Source: Savagea serpentis
GTDB lineage: Bacteria; Bacillota; Bacilli; Bacillales_A; Planococcaceae
NCBI RefSeq assembly: GCF_015351395.1
Contig: NZ_JADKPV010000009.1
Span: forward strand, 1-64,000
Direction of reading: 5' to 3'
Length of the DNA stretch: 64,000 nucleotides
Both the position numbers and the translations under genes were made by a program. Numbering within the stretch: the first letter of the stretch is position 1; each line of letters begins with the position of its first letter. The notes under the pieces were generated by a model, which searched no databases, had not been told where the DNA came from, and worked only from the letters and a program-made list of their open reading frames with translations. Of this stretch, positions 50,330 through 60,173 are shown piece by piece.

Positions 50330-51496
50330 ATGAATCCAACAAGACGTTTTTGGATACTGGTGATCATCGTATCCATTTCAGGCTTTTCACAAGGGATGTT
50401 GCTCCCTTTAATATCAGCAATTTTTGAAAAAGACGGTGTATCGAGTACGCTCAACGGTTTAAACGCGACGGCGCTCTATATTGGAACGTTAATCGTCTCT
50501 CCTTTTATGGAATTATTACTTAGAAGATTCGGTTATAAACCACTCATTTTATACGGTGGGGCGCTCGTCTTTGTATCGTTAATGGCTTTTCCACTATGGA
50601 AGTCTGTCGTCTTTTGGTTCGTTTTACGTTTGTTAATCGGAATAGGAGACCACGCACTTCATTTCGCGACGCAAACGTGGATTACGAGTTTCTCATCAAT
50701 GGATCGACTCGGGAAAAATATCGCCATTTATGGATTGTCTTTTGGTGTAGGGTTCGCTGTTGGACCTCAATTCGTACCGCTCATGAACATTTATGAAGGG
50801 TTACCTTTTATCGTTTCAAGTCTTCTTTGTTTATTCGCCTGGTCCTTCGTCTTTTTATTGAAAAATGAGTTTCCAGAAAACGTTCAAATGAAAGGGGAAG
50901 ATGTCGGCTTTTGGAAGCGTGTGACATTAACATCTTCTGTTGCTTGGGCTGCCTTTTTAGGTCCGTTCGGATTCGGCTTTTTAGAATCATCACTCAATGC
51001 GATGTATCCCGTTTATGCTTTGCGTAACGGAGCGAATCTCGTCCTCATTTCGCAAACATTGACTGCCTTTGCTTTAGGCGGAATTTTAACGCAGTTACCA
51101 CTCGGAATGCTAAGTGATAAAATTGGTAGAAGAGCGGTCGTCTTGCTTGCATTCGGTGGGGGAACGGTATTTTTCTTCGTTGCAACACTCATTCCCGTCG
51201 CTTCGTGGTGGGTCGTGTTCGCTGTATTTTGTGCAGGAATGTTTATCGGATCAGCTTTCTCTTTAGGGATTGCTTACATGTCAGAGCTCGTGCCGAAACA
51301 ATTACTGCCGATGGGAAATTTATTGTGCGGATTCTTTTTCAGCATTGGAAGTTTATCAGGGCCTATCGTAGGTGGATATGTGATGGAACATACGGTGATG
51401 AATTACTTAATGATTCTCGTTATTTTACTCGCTTTTATTACTGTCGTTTTATTGTTTTCACCATTATTTATGAAGAAAAAAGAAGCGCTCGATTAA
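50330..51496 (+). CDS. MFS transporter (YfkF-like)
   Basis: A 388-residue permease with 12 predicted helices. The loop-2/3 motif LRRFGYKPLILYGG and the loop-8/9 motif GMLSDKIGRRAVVLL are the two half-repeats of the major facilitator family; RLLIGIGDHALHFATQTWI is typical of drug-type members. TAAGGAG precedes ATG 50330. Substrate unknown. Its stop codon overlaps that of the convergent yfhF. Confidence 0.85.
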   Translation: MNPTRRFWILVIIVSISGFSQGMLLPLISAIFEKDGVSSTLNGLNATALYIGTLIVSPFMELLLRRFGYKPLILYGGALVFVSLMAFPLWKSVVFWFVLRLLIGIGDHALHFATQTWITSFSSMDRLGKNIAIYGLSFGVGFAVGPQFVPLMNIYEGLPFIVSSLLCLFAWSFVFLLKNEFPENVQMKGEDVGFWKRVTLTSSVAWAAFLGPFGFGFLESSLNAMYPVYALRNGANLVLISQTLTAFALGGILTQLPLGMLSDKIGRRAVVLLAFGGGTVFFFVATLIPVASWWVVFAVFCAGMFIGSAFSLGIAYMSELVPKQLLPMGNLLCGFFFSIGSLSGPIVGGYVMEHTVMNYLMILVILLAFITVVLLFSPLFMKKKEALD

Positions 51497-51508
51497 GAGG
51501 GCTTCTTT
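51479..51508. terminator. Bidirectional terminator built into two overlapping stop codons
   Basis: AAAGAAGC-G-CTC (51479-51490) pairs with GAG-G-GCTTCTTT (51497-51508); the loop GATTAA contains both convergent stop codons (TAA at 51494-51496 on plus, 51493-51495 on minus). Confidence 0.7.
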
Positions 51509-52398
51509 AAAATTGCATCGATCGCTTCTTTCGCAGTCGGATACTTGAAAGTAAACGACGTTTGTAATAAGCGTGCTGGTTCGACATATTGGCCTTTTGT
51601 TACGAGAATATGCTTGTCTCCGAGCACAACTTTAAGTAAAGGTGCCGGAACTGGGAATAAGTGCGGGCGATGTAATGCTTCGCCGATTAATTTACCGAAC
51701 GCATCCATTTGAATGGGGAACGGTGCAGTGAAATTAAATACACCTTCTAACTGATCATCTTGAACGATATAGTCGATACCTCTTGCCACATCGTCTAAAT
51801 GAATCCAAGAAATCCATTGTGTTCCTTTTCCGACTTTACCTCCAACGCCTAGTTTATAAGGAAGCGTCATGAGAGGGAATGCGCCACCTTGGTCACTTAA
51901 AATGACACCGAAGCGGGTGAATGCTGTACGGATGCCTAAAGATTGTAAAGGCTCGAGGGTCGCTTCCCATTGATGAACGACACGTTGTAAAAATTCATCA
52001 CCTGACGTATCGCTCTGTTCTGTGTACCGTTCTGTTTCACTTGTATGGTACACGCCGACCGCGCTCGCTTGTAAAACGAGCTTCGGTTTTGTATCCATTT
52101 CTTGAATGACACCGACGAGCTCTTCACTCGCTTGTAAGCGGCTTTGTAAAATCGCTTTTTTATCCTCTTCTGACCAACGTCCGTCATTGATTGATTTACC
52201 GGCTAAGTTAATGAAAACATCGACAGATCCAAGTTCTTCAATCGTTTGCTTACGGTCTGAAAGCCATTGCACGTAACGTACACCATTTTTCTTCATAGAA
52301 GGCTGTCTTGTTAAAATTGTTATGTCATGCTCAGCGTCCCAAAGATTTTGTAGAGCAGTACCGACGAGGCCAGAACCTCCAGCAATTGCGATATGCAT
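51493..52398 (-). CDS. yfhF: SDR-family sugar nucleotide epimerase-like protein (YfhF)
   Basis: A 301-residue NAD(P)-binding protein of the TIGR01777 epimerase family. IAIAGGSGLVGTALQNLW is the dinucleotide motif; FINLAGKSINDGRWSEEDKKAILQSR, LQASAVGVYHT, RFGVILSDQGGAFP and WISWIHLDDVARGI follow. ATG 52398 after GGGGGAAG gives the family start. In B. subtilis yfhF also lies just before recX, divergently. The substrate is not known. Confidence 0.9.
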   Translation of the reverse strand: MHIAIAGGSGLVGTALQNLWDAEHDITILTRQPSMKKNGVRYVQWLSDRKQTIEELGSVDVFINLAGKSINDGRWSEEDKKAILQSRLQASEELVGVIQEMDTKPKLVLQASAVGVYHTSETERYTEQSDTSGDEFLQRVVHQWEATLEPLQSLGIRTAFTRFGVILSDQGGAFPLMTLPYKLGVGGKVGKGTQWISWIHLDDVARGIDYIVQDDQLEGVFNFTAPFPIQMDAFGKLIGEALHRPHLFPVPAPLLKVVLGDKHILVTKGQYVEPARLLQTSFTFKYPTAKEAIDAILKKPS

Positions 52399-52478
52399 TT
52401 GATCTTCCCCCTTTTGAAGCTTCAATTGTATGAAATCTCTTCCCGTTCGATGTATAGTAACGAGAGAGGTGATTCACT

Positions 52479-53285
52479 TTGGCTGTTATTACAAAAATAA
52501 CACAACAGAAACGAGATAGCGAAAGATTTAACATTTTTTTGGATGGGGAATATAGCTTTAGCGTCCATGAATCTGTACTCGTCCAATTTGGCTTAACGAA
52601 AGGGATGGAGTTAGACGATTGGGCATTGGGTGAATTGCAGTATGAAAATGAGATTAACAAAGCATTCAACCGAGCGTTGCATTTTTTATCCTTTCGCATG
52701 AGAAGTGAAAAAGAGATTGTAGATAAATTAAAAAAAGAAGAATACGGGGAAGCGGTCATATTAGAAGCGATTGTAAAATTAAAACGCTTAAATTTTGTGA
52801 ACGACGAACAGTTTGCGGAGGCATTTATGAAAACAAAAATTCAAACGACAAAACTAGGTCCACAAGCATTGAAGCGTGAAATGAATCAAAAAGGAATTGC
52901 ACGTGATATTCAAGATGATTTATTAAGTACGTATAATGAAGCGGAACAATTCGAAATCGCCAAAGACTTAGCAGAAAAAGTAGCGCGTAAAAATGAGCGT
53001 CAAGCTTCGTTGCAAGTCAAAAGAAAAATCGAATCACATCTATTAAGAAAAGGGTATAGTTATGATATGATTCGAAATGTATTAGAAGAAGTTGATTTAG
53101 ACCGCGATGAAGACGAGTGGGGGGCAATTGTAGAGCGAGAAGGAGAAAAAGCATGGAATCGCATTTCTCGCAAATATAGTGGCCGAGACTTACATCATCG
53201 TGTGAAACAAAATTTATATAGTAAAGGAATCCCGATGGAAGTCATTCAAGAGTTCATCGAGATGAAGGAGAATGAAGATGACTGA
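52479..53285 (+). CDS. recX: Regulatory protein RecX
   Basis: RecX binds RecA filaments and limits or modulates recombination. The 268 residues form an all-helical repeat protein: FNIFLDGEYSFSVHES, ALHFLSFRMRSEKEIVDKLKKEEY, KLKRLNFVNDEQFAEAFMKTK and LGPQALKREMNQKGI. TTG 52479 follows GAGAGGTGAT. It overlaps the next gene by eight bases. Confidence 0.92.
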   Translation: MAVITKITQQKRDSERFNIFLDGEYSFSVHESVLVQFGLTKGMELDDWALGELQYENEINKAFNRALHFLSFRMRSEKEIVDKLKKEEYGEAVILEAIVKLKRLNFVNDEQFAEAFMKTKIQTTKLGPQALKREMNQKGIARDIQDDLLSTYNEAEQFEIAKDLAEKVARKNERQASLQVKRKIESHLLRKGYSYDMIRNVLEEVDLDRDEDEWGAIVEREGEKAWNRISRKYSGRDLHHRVKQNLYSKGIPMEVIQEFIEMKENEDD

Positions 53286-53616
53286 AGAAAAATCATACCG
53301 TGACATGTCAGAACATGAAATTCGTCAAGAAGTCGGACGTTTAATGGAAAAAGCGCGTAAAGCAGAAGCGTTAGGCATCATTAATGAATATGCTGTTTAT
53401 CAACGAAAAGCGTTAATGGCGCAATCGTACCTCGTCGATTTATCGACCATTATTCCTGGAGAGATTTATAAGATTGAAGGGGACGATGCTTATTTTCACG
53501 TCGACTATTTAAAAGGGCGCTTCGCTTGGGGGTATCGCCTCGGCGGGACTAAGTTAGAAGAAGCATTACCTGTTGCGATGTTGAAACCGTTAAAGAAAAG
53601 TGAACAAATAAAATAA
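53278..53616 (+). CDS. yfhH: DUF1811 family protein (YfhH-like)
   Basis: A 112-residue soluble protein: YRDMSEHEIRQEVGRLMEKARKAEALGIINEYAVYQRKALMAQSYLVD, then a beta domain PGEIYKIEGDDAYFHVDYLKGRFAWGYRLGG. This is the DUF1811/YfhH family that follows recX in Bacillus. ATG 53278 is eight bases after AAGGAG; ATG 53272 is too close. Function unknown. Confidence 0.88.
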   Translation: MTEEKSYRDMSEHEIRQEVGRLMEKARKAEALGIINEYAVYQRKALMAQSYLVDLSTIIPGEIYKIEGDDAYFHVDYLKGRFAWGYRLGGTKLEEALPVAMLKPLKKSEQIK

Positions 53617-53654
53617 AAAATATCCTTCACTCCTTTTAAAAGTGAAGGATATTT
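53617..53654. terminator. Terminator between yfhH and yfhP
   Basis: AAATATCCTTCAC pairs with GTGAAGGATATTT. The T-run is stronger on the minus strand, so it mainly serves yfhP. A second small hairpin AAAGCGAAA-ATTG-TTTCGCTTTTTT at 53663-53687 serves the plus strand. Confidence 0.8.
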
Positions 53655-53685
53655 CAATATAGAAAGCGAAAATTGTTTCGCTTTT

Positions 53686-54669
53686 TTATTTTTCAATATG
53701 CAGTTTCTTTTGAAGTTTTTGTTCGGAGAAAATCCATCCGGTGTACGAATTTAAAATATTGTATTCATCATCTAGATGGACGACGGCAACGAATGGGTAA
53801 TATCCCTTACTTCGGTAACGTAAGTCAATCAATCGTACTTCATATCCGCCGTCTTTCAATTCATCGATGACCCAACGGTACGTCGGTGAAAATGAAGTGA
53901 AAGCGCGCATATTGGAGTCCGTCATCGCTACTTTGACGACTTTCTCTTCAGTCGGTAATGGTAAGCGGTCGAACTTATCATAAATCGTGACAGACCGGCC
54001 ATATGCTCGTCCGACATAATGTGCTTCTTTTGTAGAAGCGGCAACACGCCATTGGAAGAAACTCATCGTCGGAGCGACAAAAATTTCTTCAGCATTTGGA
54101 ACGGTATGCTCGACCGCATGAGTGACTGCTCGTTTCATGGCGAAGCGTAATATATAATAAAGAACGAGAATCGCAAGCAACCCGAGCATTGTCGGAACAG
54201 GTTCTCCTGTCTTCCACCAGACACCGAATGCGATTAAATGTAAAGCGAAAATAATCGGATCAAATGTGTTAATGACGCTGAGCGCTACCCACTTATGTGA
54301 AAAAGGCCGCAACGCTTGTGTTCCGTATGAGTTAAAAATATCGACGAACACGTGTAAAAAGACAGCGAGAAATGTCCACAACCATAGATGCAATAAGTTC
54401 ACATCTGGGTAAATCCAATACAAAATCCCCGAAATTAAAATCGGCCAAAGTGCGACGGCCGGCATCGAATGTGTGATGCCTCGGTGATTTCGAATATATA
54501 CAGCATTGTTTCTAAATTTTAAAACGGTATCGACATCTGGAATAAGTGAACCGACGAGTACACCTGAAATGACTGCTTTATGTGTAAGCGGTTCTGAAGC
54601 GATGACGGGATCGATCAATGCTAATCCGCCTAAGGCAACACCCATCGCGATATGTGTGCCTGTATCCAA
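53686..54669 (-). CDS. yfhP: Membrane-bound metal-dependent hydrolase family protein (YfhP)
   Basis: A 327-residue protein of the YdjM/YfhP family. The first 190 residues contain four to five membrane helices with conserved polar motifs DTGTHIAMGVALGG, PDVDTVLKFRNNAVYIRNHRGITHSM (acidic and His ligands) and FVDIFNSYGTQALRPFSHKW. The rest is soluble. TTG 54669 follows GAGGAG and gives the family start MDTGTH; the longer GTG start includes that site. YfhP is reported to repress yfhQ/mutY-region genes in some work, which I cannot verify. Confidence 0.85.
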   Translation of the reverse strand: MDTGTHIAMGVALGGLALIDPVIASEPLTHKAVISGVLVGSLIPDVDTVLKFRNNAVYIRNHRGITHSMPAVALWPILISGILYWIYPDVNLLHLWLWTFLAVFLHVFVDIFNSYGTQALRPFSHKWVALSVINTFDPIIFALHLIAFGVWWKTGEPVPTMLGLLAILVLYYILRFAMKRAVTHAVEHTVPNAEEIFVAPTMSFFQWRVAASTKEAHYVGRAYGRSVTIYDKFDRLPLPTEEKVVKVAMTDSNMRAFTSFSPTYRWVIDELKDGGYEVRLIDLRYRSKGYYPFVAVVHLDDEYNILNSYTGWIFSEQKLQKKLHIEK

Positions 54670-54755
54670 ATAATCACTCCTCACTATGAATTACTCACTA
54701 GTATACCTTTTTCTCTATAAAAACGTAAACGATATGCTAAGGAAGGAAGTTACAA

Positions 54756-55835
54756 TTGCGACAAACATTTGACAAAGAACAGTTTCAAAAAGATTTATTA
54801 CAGTGGTATGAAAAGGAAAAGCGAGATTTACCTTGGAGACGCACCTCAAACCCTTATTACATTTGGGTTTCTGAAATTATGCTTCAACAGACACGGGTCG
54901 ATACGGTCATTCCTTATTATTTAAAATTTATCGAACGTTTTCCAACGATGGAGTCATTGGCGGAAGCGGATGAAGAAGAACTTTTAAAATTGTGGGAAGG
55001 GCTCGGTTATTATTCACGCGTGCGCAATTTACAAATAGGTGTCCGTGAAGTCGTGGAACATTACGGAAGCGAAGTGCCGAAAACGCGAAAAGAAATTAGT
55101 TCATTAAAAGGAATCGGTCCGTATACGGCAGGGGCGATTTTAAGCATCGCATACAATTTGCCTGAACATGCAGTTGACGGTAATGTGATGCGTGTTTATT
55201 CGAGGTTGTTTGAGATTCCGGACGACATTAGCAAGCCGAAGACGAAAAAAATATTCGATGAACTCGTCACGAAAACGATCAGTCATGAAGATCCATCTAG
55301 CTTTAATCAAGCGATTATGGAATTAGGAGCGGTCGTTTGCACACCGCGTAATCCGCATTGCTTATTATGTCCAGTCCAAGAGCATTGCGCTGCTTATGCA
55401 AGTGGCACACCTCTCGACTATCCGGTGAAAAAAGGAAAGACGAAAGTGCGCAAAGTCGATATTTTTCCATTCGTTTTGCAAGATGAACAGGGGCGTTATT
55501 TAATGAGGAAGCGCCCGAGTGAAGGTTTGCTTGCGAATATGTGGGAGTTTCCATACGTAGAGCGCGCCTCAGAAGATTTGACAGACCCACAACAACAGCT
55601 CGAAAAACAATTAAACACAAAAATAAAAGTAGGACAAACGTATGAACCGTATAAACATATCTTTTCTCATTTGCATTGGAATATTTACGCAACAAATGGA
55701 CGAATTGTCGACTCAAACGATATAAAAGAAACAGCAACGATGAAATTTTTTACAATCGAAGAAATGAAAGCTCTTCCGATGGCTGTGCCTGTTCAAGTCC
55801 TATTCAAACAAATCCTCAATCATATCATATTGTGA
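54756..55835 (+). CDS. mutY: A/G-specific adenine glycosylase
   Basis: MutY removes adenine opposite 8-oxoguanine. The 359 residues show the catalytic Glu in WVSEIMLQQTRVDTVIPYY, the helix-hairpin-helix LKGIGPYTAGAILSIAYN with Asp in AVDGNVMRVYSRL, the 4Fe-4S ligands CTPRNPHCLLCPVQEHC, and a C-terminal NUDIX-like domain (about 230-350). TTG 54756 follows AAGGAAGG. It is transcribed away from yfhP. Confidence 0.95.
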   Translation: MRQTFDKEQFQKDLLQWYEKEKRDLPWRRTSNPYYIWVSEIMLQQTRVDTVIPYYLKFIERFPTMESLAEADEEELLKLWEGLGYYSRVRNLQIGVREVVEHYGSEVPKTRKEISSLKGIGPYTAGAILSIAYNLPEHAVDGNVMRVYSRLFEIPDDISKPKTKKIFDELVTKTISHEDPSSFNQAIMELGAVVCTPRNPHCLLCPVQEHCAAYASGTPLDYPVKKGKTKVRKVDIFPFVLQDEQGRYLMRKRPSEGLLANMWEFPYVERASEDLTDPQQQLEKQLNTKIKVGQTYEPYKHIFSHLHWNIYATNGRIVDSNDIKETATMKFFTIEEMKALPMAVPVQVLFKQILNHIIL

Positions 55836-55863
55836 ATTAGTATAACTTTTGCATACGAGTTGG

Positions 55864-55869
55864 TATAAT
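55864..55869 (+). promoter_or_regulatory. Extended -10 of ntdP
   Basis: TGGTATAAT: a perfect TATAAT at 55864-55869 preceded by TG with a one-base gap. No -35 is apparent, which an extended -10 can tolerate. Confidence 0.45.
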
Positions 55870-55914
55870 GGGTAGATATAGTTAAATCGTTCGTTGTGTA
55901 AAGGTGGGATGAAT

Positions 55915-56463
55915 ATGGGAATTCCAACAGAAGGAGAAACAATTCAAGTACATAGTTACAAGCATGATGGGAAAATTCACCGCGTTTGGCAAGAGACCGT
56001 CGTCTTAAAAGGGACGAAAAATATCGTCATCGGTGGAAATGAAAAAACTCTCGTGACGGAATCAGACGGTCGAACGTGGCTGACGCGCGAACCATCCATC
56101 TGTTATTTTCATGCGAAACATTGGTTCAATATCATTTGTATGTTGCGTGAAGATGGCGTGTACTACTATGTCAATTTAAGCTCGCCATTTATATTTGAAC
56201 ACGGTTCGTTAAAATATATCGATTATGATCTCGATGTGAAAGTTTTCCCTGATATGAATTACATCATATTAGATGAAGACGAGTATGCATTGCATAAACG
56301 ATTGATGAACTATCCACCTGTAATTGACCCGATCATGAAACATAATATCGAAGAGTTAATTCGTTGGATTAAACTGCGCAAAGGACCTTTTGCGCCAGAG
56401 TTTATCGAAGTGTGGACAGAGCGCTATCAGTTTTACAAACAATTAAATGAACGAGAATTTTAG
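55915..56463 (+). CDS. ntdP: Nucleoside tri- and diphosphate phosphatase NtdP (DUF402)
   Basis: A 182-residue phosphatase (YgaC in B. subtilis) acting on nucleoside di- and triphosphates. It shows [69 protein letters not shown] and LDEDEY, the acidic metal site. ATG 55915 is six bases after AAGGTGGG and gives the family start MGIP. It precedes the ABC exporter, as ygaC-ygaD. Confidence 0.92.
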   Translation: MGIPTEGETIQVHSYKHDGKIHRVWQETVVLKGTKNIVIGGNEKTLVTESDGRTWLTREPSICYFHAKHWFNIICMLREDGVYYYVNLSSPFIFEHGSLKYIDYDLDVKVFPDMNYIILDEDEYALHKRLMNYPPVIDPIMKHNIEELIRWIKLRKGPFAPEFIEVWTERYQFYKQLNEREF

Positions 56464-56493
56464 CCTCACTGCTTATGTGCAGTAGGCTTTTTC
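56462..56493 (+). terminator. Terminator of ntdP
   Basis: AGCCT-CA-CTGC pairs with GCAG-T-AGGCT around TTATGT, followed by TTTT. The helix is interrupted, so some read-through into ygaD is likely. Confidence 0.65.
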
Positions 56494-56507
56494 AATGGGG
56501 AGGTACT

Positions 56508-58262
56508 ATGGAGAAATCGAAACGAAGTACAGTTTCAAGATATATGGATTTTGTGAAGCCGTATTGGGGAGAAATTGCGTTAACGCTCGTCATCGGAATT
56601 TTAAAGTTTGCGATTCCGTTATTTTTGCCATTTTTAATGAAGATTATAATCGATGGCATTTTGGCGAACGATGCGATGAGTGCGGCAGATAAGACGGAGA
56701 AGCTCTTTCTTTATTTAGGGGGAACGGCGATTTTATTTTTCGTCATTCGTCCACCAGTTGAGTATTACCGTCAATATTTTGCTCAAAATGTGAGCAATAA
56801 AATTTTATACGACATTCGTCAGTCACTCTTTGGCCATTTACAAAAGTTAAGCTTGCGTTATTACTCGAACACACGGGCAGGAGAAGTTATTTCACGTGTG
56901 ATCAATGACGTGGAGCAAACGAAAAACTTTATTATGATTGGCCTCATGAACGTTTGGCTCGACTTAGCGACGATCCTGATCGCGCTCGGTATTATGTTTT
57001 CACTCGATGTGAAGTTAACGCTCATTACATTGATTGCTTTCCCGTTTTATGCGTTTAGTGTTAAATACTTTTTCGGTCGTTTACGAGGACTGACTCGCGA
57101 ACGTTCACAAGCGCTCGCGAATGTACAAAGTTATTTGCATGAACGAGTGTCAGGAATTAGTGTTGTGAAAAGTTTCGCGTTAGAACAGCATGAACAGGAA
57201 AATTTTGACCGTGTAAATGGACAATTTCTCGATAAAGCATTGAATCATTCGCGTTGGAATGCGAAAGCTTTTGCGGTCGTCAATACGATTACAGAAGTCG
57301 CACCGCTCATCGTCATCGGATATGCGGGGTATCATGTCATTCAAGGGAACTTGACACTCGGTACGATGGTTGCGTTTATCGCCTATATCGATCAGTTATA
57401 CAATCCGCTCCGTCGTCTCGTCAATTCTTCGACAACATTGACGCAATCATTCGCTTCGATGGACCGCGTTGTAGAATTGATGGACGAGCCGTATGACATT
57501 CAAAATGATCCGTCTGCAAAACCAATTAATCGTGCGAACGGACAGTTATCTTTTCGAAATGTTTCATTTGAATATGAAGAAGGCCAACCTGTGTTGCAAA
57601 ATATCGATTTTGACGTTCAGGCAGGAGAGACGATTGCGCTCGTCGGGATGAGTGGAGGAGGAAAGTCGACAATTGTCAGCTTAATTCCACGATTCTTCGA
57701 TGTGACAGATGGCGACATTCGTTTAGATGACCAATCGATTCAATCGATTGAAATCGAGTCCTTGCGTCGCAATATCGGAATCGTCATGCAAGACAATATT
57801 TTATTTAGTGATTCTGTGCGCAGTAACATTATGATGGGAAATCCCGATGCGACAGAAGAAGAAGTCATCGCTGCAGCAAAAGCGGCAAATGCTCATGACT
57901 TCATTATGAACTTGCCGAAAGGATACGATACAGAAGTCGGCGAACGAGGTGTGAAATTGTCAGGAGGACAGAAGCAACGAATCGCGATTGCTCGTGTCTT
58001 TTTGAAAAACCCGCCTATTATCATTTTAGACGAAGCAACGTCAGCGCTCGACCTTGAAAGTGAGGCGCTCATTCAACAGTCGCTCGATGAACTCGCTCGT
58101 GACAGAACGACAATCATCGTCGCGCATCGTTTGTCGACGATTACGAGTGCTGATCAAATTCTCGTCATTGAAAATGGCATGTTAATGGAACAAGGAACTC
58201 ATGAACAGCTTATGAATGAACGAGGAACGTATTACAATTTATATTCGATACAAGATTTGTAA
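56508..58262 (+). CDS. ygaD: ABC exporter, fused membrane and ATPase domains (YgaD-like)
   Basis: A 584-residue half-transporter of the MsbA/LmrA type. Six membrane helices occupy about 20-310 and the ATPase about 340-584: Walker [11 protein letters not shown]-loop [13 protein letters not shown], signature [16 protein letters not shown], Walker [14 protein letters not shown] and the H-switch AHRLS. It should work as a homodimer for lipids, drugs or peptides. ATG 56508 follows GGGGAGG. Confidence 0.93.
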   Translation: MEKSKRSTVSRYMDFVKPYWGEIALTLVIGILKFAIPLFLPFLMKIIIDGILANDAMSAADKTEKLFLYLGGTAILFFVIRPPVEYYRQYFAQNVSNKILYDIRQSLFGHLQKLSLRYYSNTRAGEVISRVINDVEQTKNFIMIGLMNVWLDLATILIALGIMFSLDVKLTLITLIAFPFYAFSVKYFFGRLRGLTRERSQALANVQSYLHERVSGISVVKSFALEQHEQENFDRVNGQFLDKALNHSRWNAKAFAVVNTITEVAPLIVIGYAGYHVIQGNLTLGTMVAFIAYIDQLYNPLRRLVNSSTTLTQSFASMDRVVELMDEPYDIQNDPSAKPINRANGQLSFRNVSFEYEEGQPVLQNIDFDVQAGETIALVGMSGGGKSTIVSLIPRFFDVTDGDIRLDDQSIQSIEIESLRRNIGIVMQDNILFSDSVRSNIMMGNPDATEEEVIAAAKAANAHDFIMNLPKGYDTEVGERGVKLSGGQKQRIAIARVFLKNPPIIILDEATSALDLESEALIQQSLDELARDRTTIIVAHRLSTITSADQILVIENGMLMEQGTHEQLMNERGTYYNLYSIQDL

Positions 58263-58308
58263 CGTTTAGAAACCCGAGCCGTCTACTTAAAAAAAGGAGG
58301 AAATAATC

Positions 58309-58782
58309 ATGAAAAAATCATTTTGGGGATTCGTCCTCGTACTGACATTATTCACTTTAGGAGCTTGTTCGAATGAAGAGGCTCAACCGACCGTAGAACC
58401 ATCAAAAGTGATGGATCAAATATTGGCACAAGTGGAGCAACCTGCTTTAATGCCACTTGAAGATGAACAAGTGGAAGAGATGTACGGCTTCGATTTAAAG
58501 AAAGTGGAAGATTACGACATTCGTATGCCGATGATGAATGTCCAAACGAATGAAATTGCAATCGTGCGTTTGAAAGATACGAAAGATGCAAAAGAAATTG
58601 AGCAAGGAATGGAGAAAAGAGCAGAAGTCGTTCAAAAACAATTTGAAACGTATTTACCCGATCAATATGAAAATGCGAAAAACTATCAAATTGTGAAAGA
58701 AGCGAATTATGTATTATTCGTTATTTCTGCAGAAGCGGATGAGATTGTAAAACAATTTAAAGAAGCGTTAAAGAGCGAGTAA
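58309..58782 (+). CDS. DUF4358 lipoprotein
   Basis: A 157-residue lipoprotein. MKKSFWGFVLVLTLFTLGACS is a signal peptide with lipobox LGAC. The mature part has MYGFDLKKVEDYDIRMPMMNVQTNEIAIVRLKDTKDAKEIEQGMEKRAEV and YVLFVISAEADEI, fitting DUF4358. A strong AAAGGAGG precedes the ATG. It is first in a cassette with MBOAT and DHHW genes, which suggests a surface-modification role; its own function is unknown. Confidence 0.82.
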   Translation: MKKSFWGFVLVLTLFTLGACSNEEAQPTVEPSKVMDQILAQVEQPALMPLEDEQVEEMYGFDLKKVEDYDIRMPMMNVQTNEIAIVRLKDTKDAKEIEQGMEKRAEVVQKQFETYLPDQYENAKNYQIVKEANYVLFVISAEADEIVKQFKEALKSE

Positions 58783-58788
58783 GCTCTT

Positions 58789-60162
58789 ATGGTATTTAGT
58801 AGTCTCGTCTTTTTATTCGTCTTTTTACCGCTCGTATTACTCGTGTATTACCTCTCTCCTCGCCGTATGAGAAATGGCATTTTATTTGCGGTCAGTCTCG
58901 TCTTTTATGCGTGGGGAGAGCCGATTTATATCGTACTGATGATTTTTTCGACTTTTGCAGATTATGCATTCGGTTTAGCATTAAGTAACGCGAATCGCTC
59001 GGACCGTTTTAGAAAATGGATCGTGTTTGCATCTGTCGTCGTCAATTTATCCGTACTCTCATTTTTTAAATATGCTGATTTTGTCATTGAAACGATCAAT
59101 GGATTAGCACACACTGAAATCCCTTTGGTTGAGTTACCTTTACCGATTGGGATTTCTTTTTATACGTTTCAGTCTTTATCGTACATTATCGATGTATATC
59201 GTAAAGAAGCGGAAGCCCAAAGAAATTGGGTAGACTTCGGCGCATACGTTTCTTTATTTCCGCAACTCGTCGCAGGACCGATCGTTAAATATCATACAAT
59301 CGCAAAACAGTTACAACATCGACGTGAAAGCATTCCACTTTTTGCGGAAGGGGTGCGCCGCTTTTTAATCGGACTTGGCAAAAAAGTTTTGTTGGCGAAC
59401 AATATCGGTTTGTTGTGGGATACGATTTCTCATAGTTCGATGGAAACGATGCCACTACTTACAGCATGGCTCGGCATTCTCGCCTTCGCTTTACAAATTT
59501 ACTTTGATTTTAGTGGCTATTCCGATATGGCGATCGGTCTCGGGTTAATGTTCGGTTTTCGCTTTGAGGAAAACTTCCGCTATCCGTATACAGCGGAAAG
59601 TATGACAGACTTTTGGCGACGGTGGCACATATCCCTCGGAAGTTGGTTTCGCGATTATGTGTACATCCCACTAGGGGGAAATCGTCACGGACTGCAGAAG
59701 CAATTAAGAAATATTGCGGTCGTCTGGTTATTGACAGGACTTTGGCACGGAGCGAGTTGGAATTACGTGTTATGGGGAGCATATTTCGGTTTGTTACTCG
59801 TCTTGGAAAAAATGTTTTGGTTACGTGCATTGGAAAAAGTTCCGAAATGGTTCCGACATGTCTATGCATTGCTTGCGATTGCGGTCGGATGGGTCATTTT
59901 CGTATTTGAAGACTTCGGGGATATGACGCATTATTTCGTTCGCATGTTTACGTCGCAAAACGGTTTTTATGACGATACGACATTGTATTACGTTTTGACA
60001 GAAAGTCCGTTGATCATCATCGCTATTTTAGCGTCATTGCCAATTATGAAAAATGTAACATTTAAAAGTTGGCATATCGTTTTGTACATGATGATTTATC
60101 TCATGAGCATCGCTTATTTAGTAGATGCGAGTTTTAATCCATTTTTATATTTTCGATTTTAA
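58789..60162 (+). CDS. MBOAT-family membrane O-acyltransferase (AlgI/DltB-like)
   Basis: A 457-residue protein with about ten membrane helices. The family blocks are LPIGISFYTFQSLSYIIDVYRKEAEA, SLFPQLVAGPIVKY, FDFSGYSDMAIGLGLMFGFRFEENFRYPY, FWRRWHISLGSWFRDYVYIPLGGNRHG and the catalytic-His region LTGLWHGASWNYVLWGAYFG. Such proteins pass acyl groups across the membrane. The start has little ribosome site and lies six bases after the lipoprotein stop, so translation is probably coupled. The acceptor is unknown. Confidence 0.92.
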   Translation: MVFSSLVFLFVFLPLVLLVYYLSPRRMRNGILFAVSLVFYAWGEPIYIVLMIFSTFADYAFGLALSNANRSDRFRKWIVFASVVVNLSVLSFFKYADFVIETINGLAHTEIPLVELPLPIGISFYTFQSLSYIIDVYRKEAEAQRNWVDFGAYVSLFPQLVAGPIVKYHTIAKQLQHRRESIPLFAEGVRRFLIGLGKKVLLANNIGLLWDTISHSSMETMPLLTAWLGILAFALQIYFDFSGYSDMAIGLGLMFGFRFEENFRYPYTAESMTDFWRRWHISLGSWFRDYVYIPLGGNRHGLQKQLRNIAVVWLLTGLWHGASWNYVLWGAYFGLLLVLEKMFWLRALEKVPKWFRHVYALLAIAVGWVIFVFEDFGDMTHYFVRMFTSQNGFYDDTTLYYVLTESPLIIIAILASLPIMKNVTFKSWHIVLYMMIYLMSIAYLVDASFNPFLYFRF

Positions 60163-60173
60163 AGGGGGAAACT

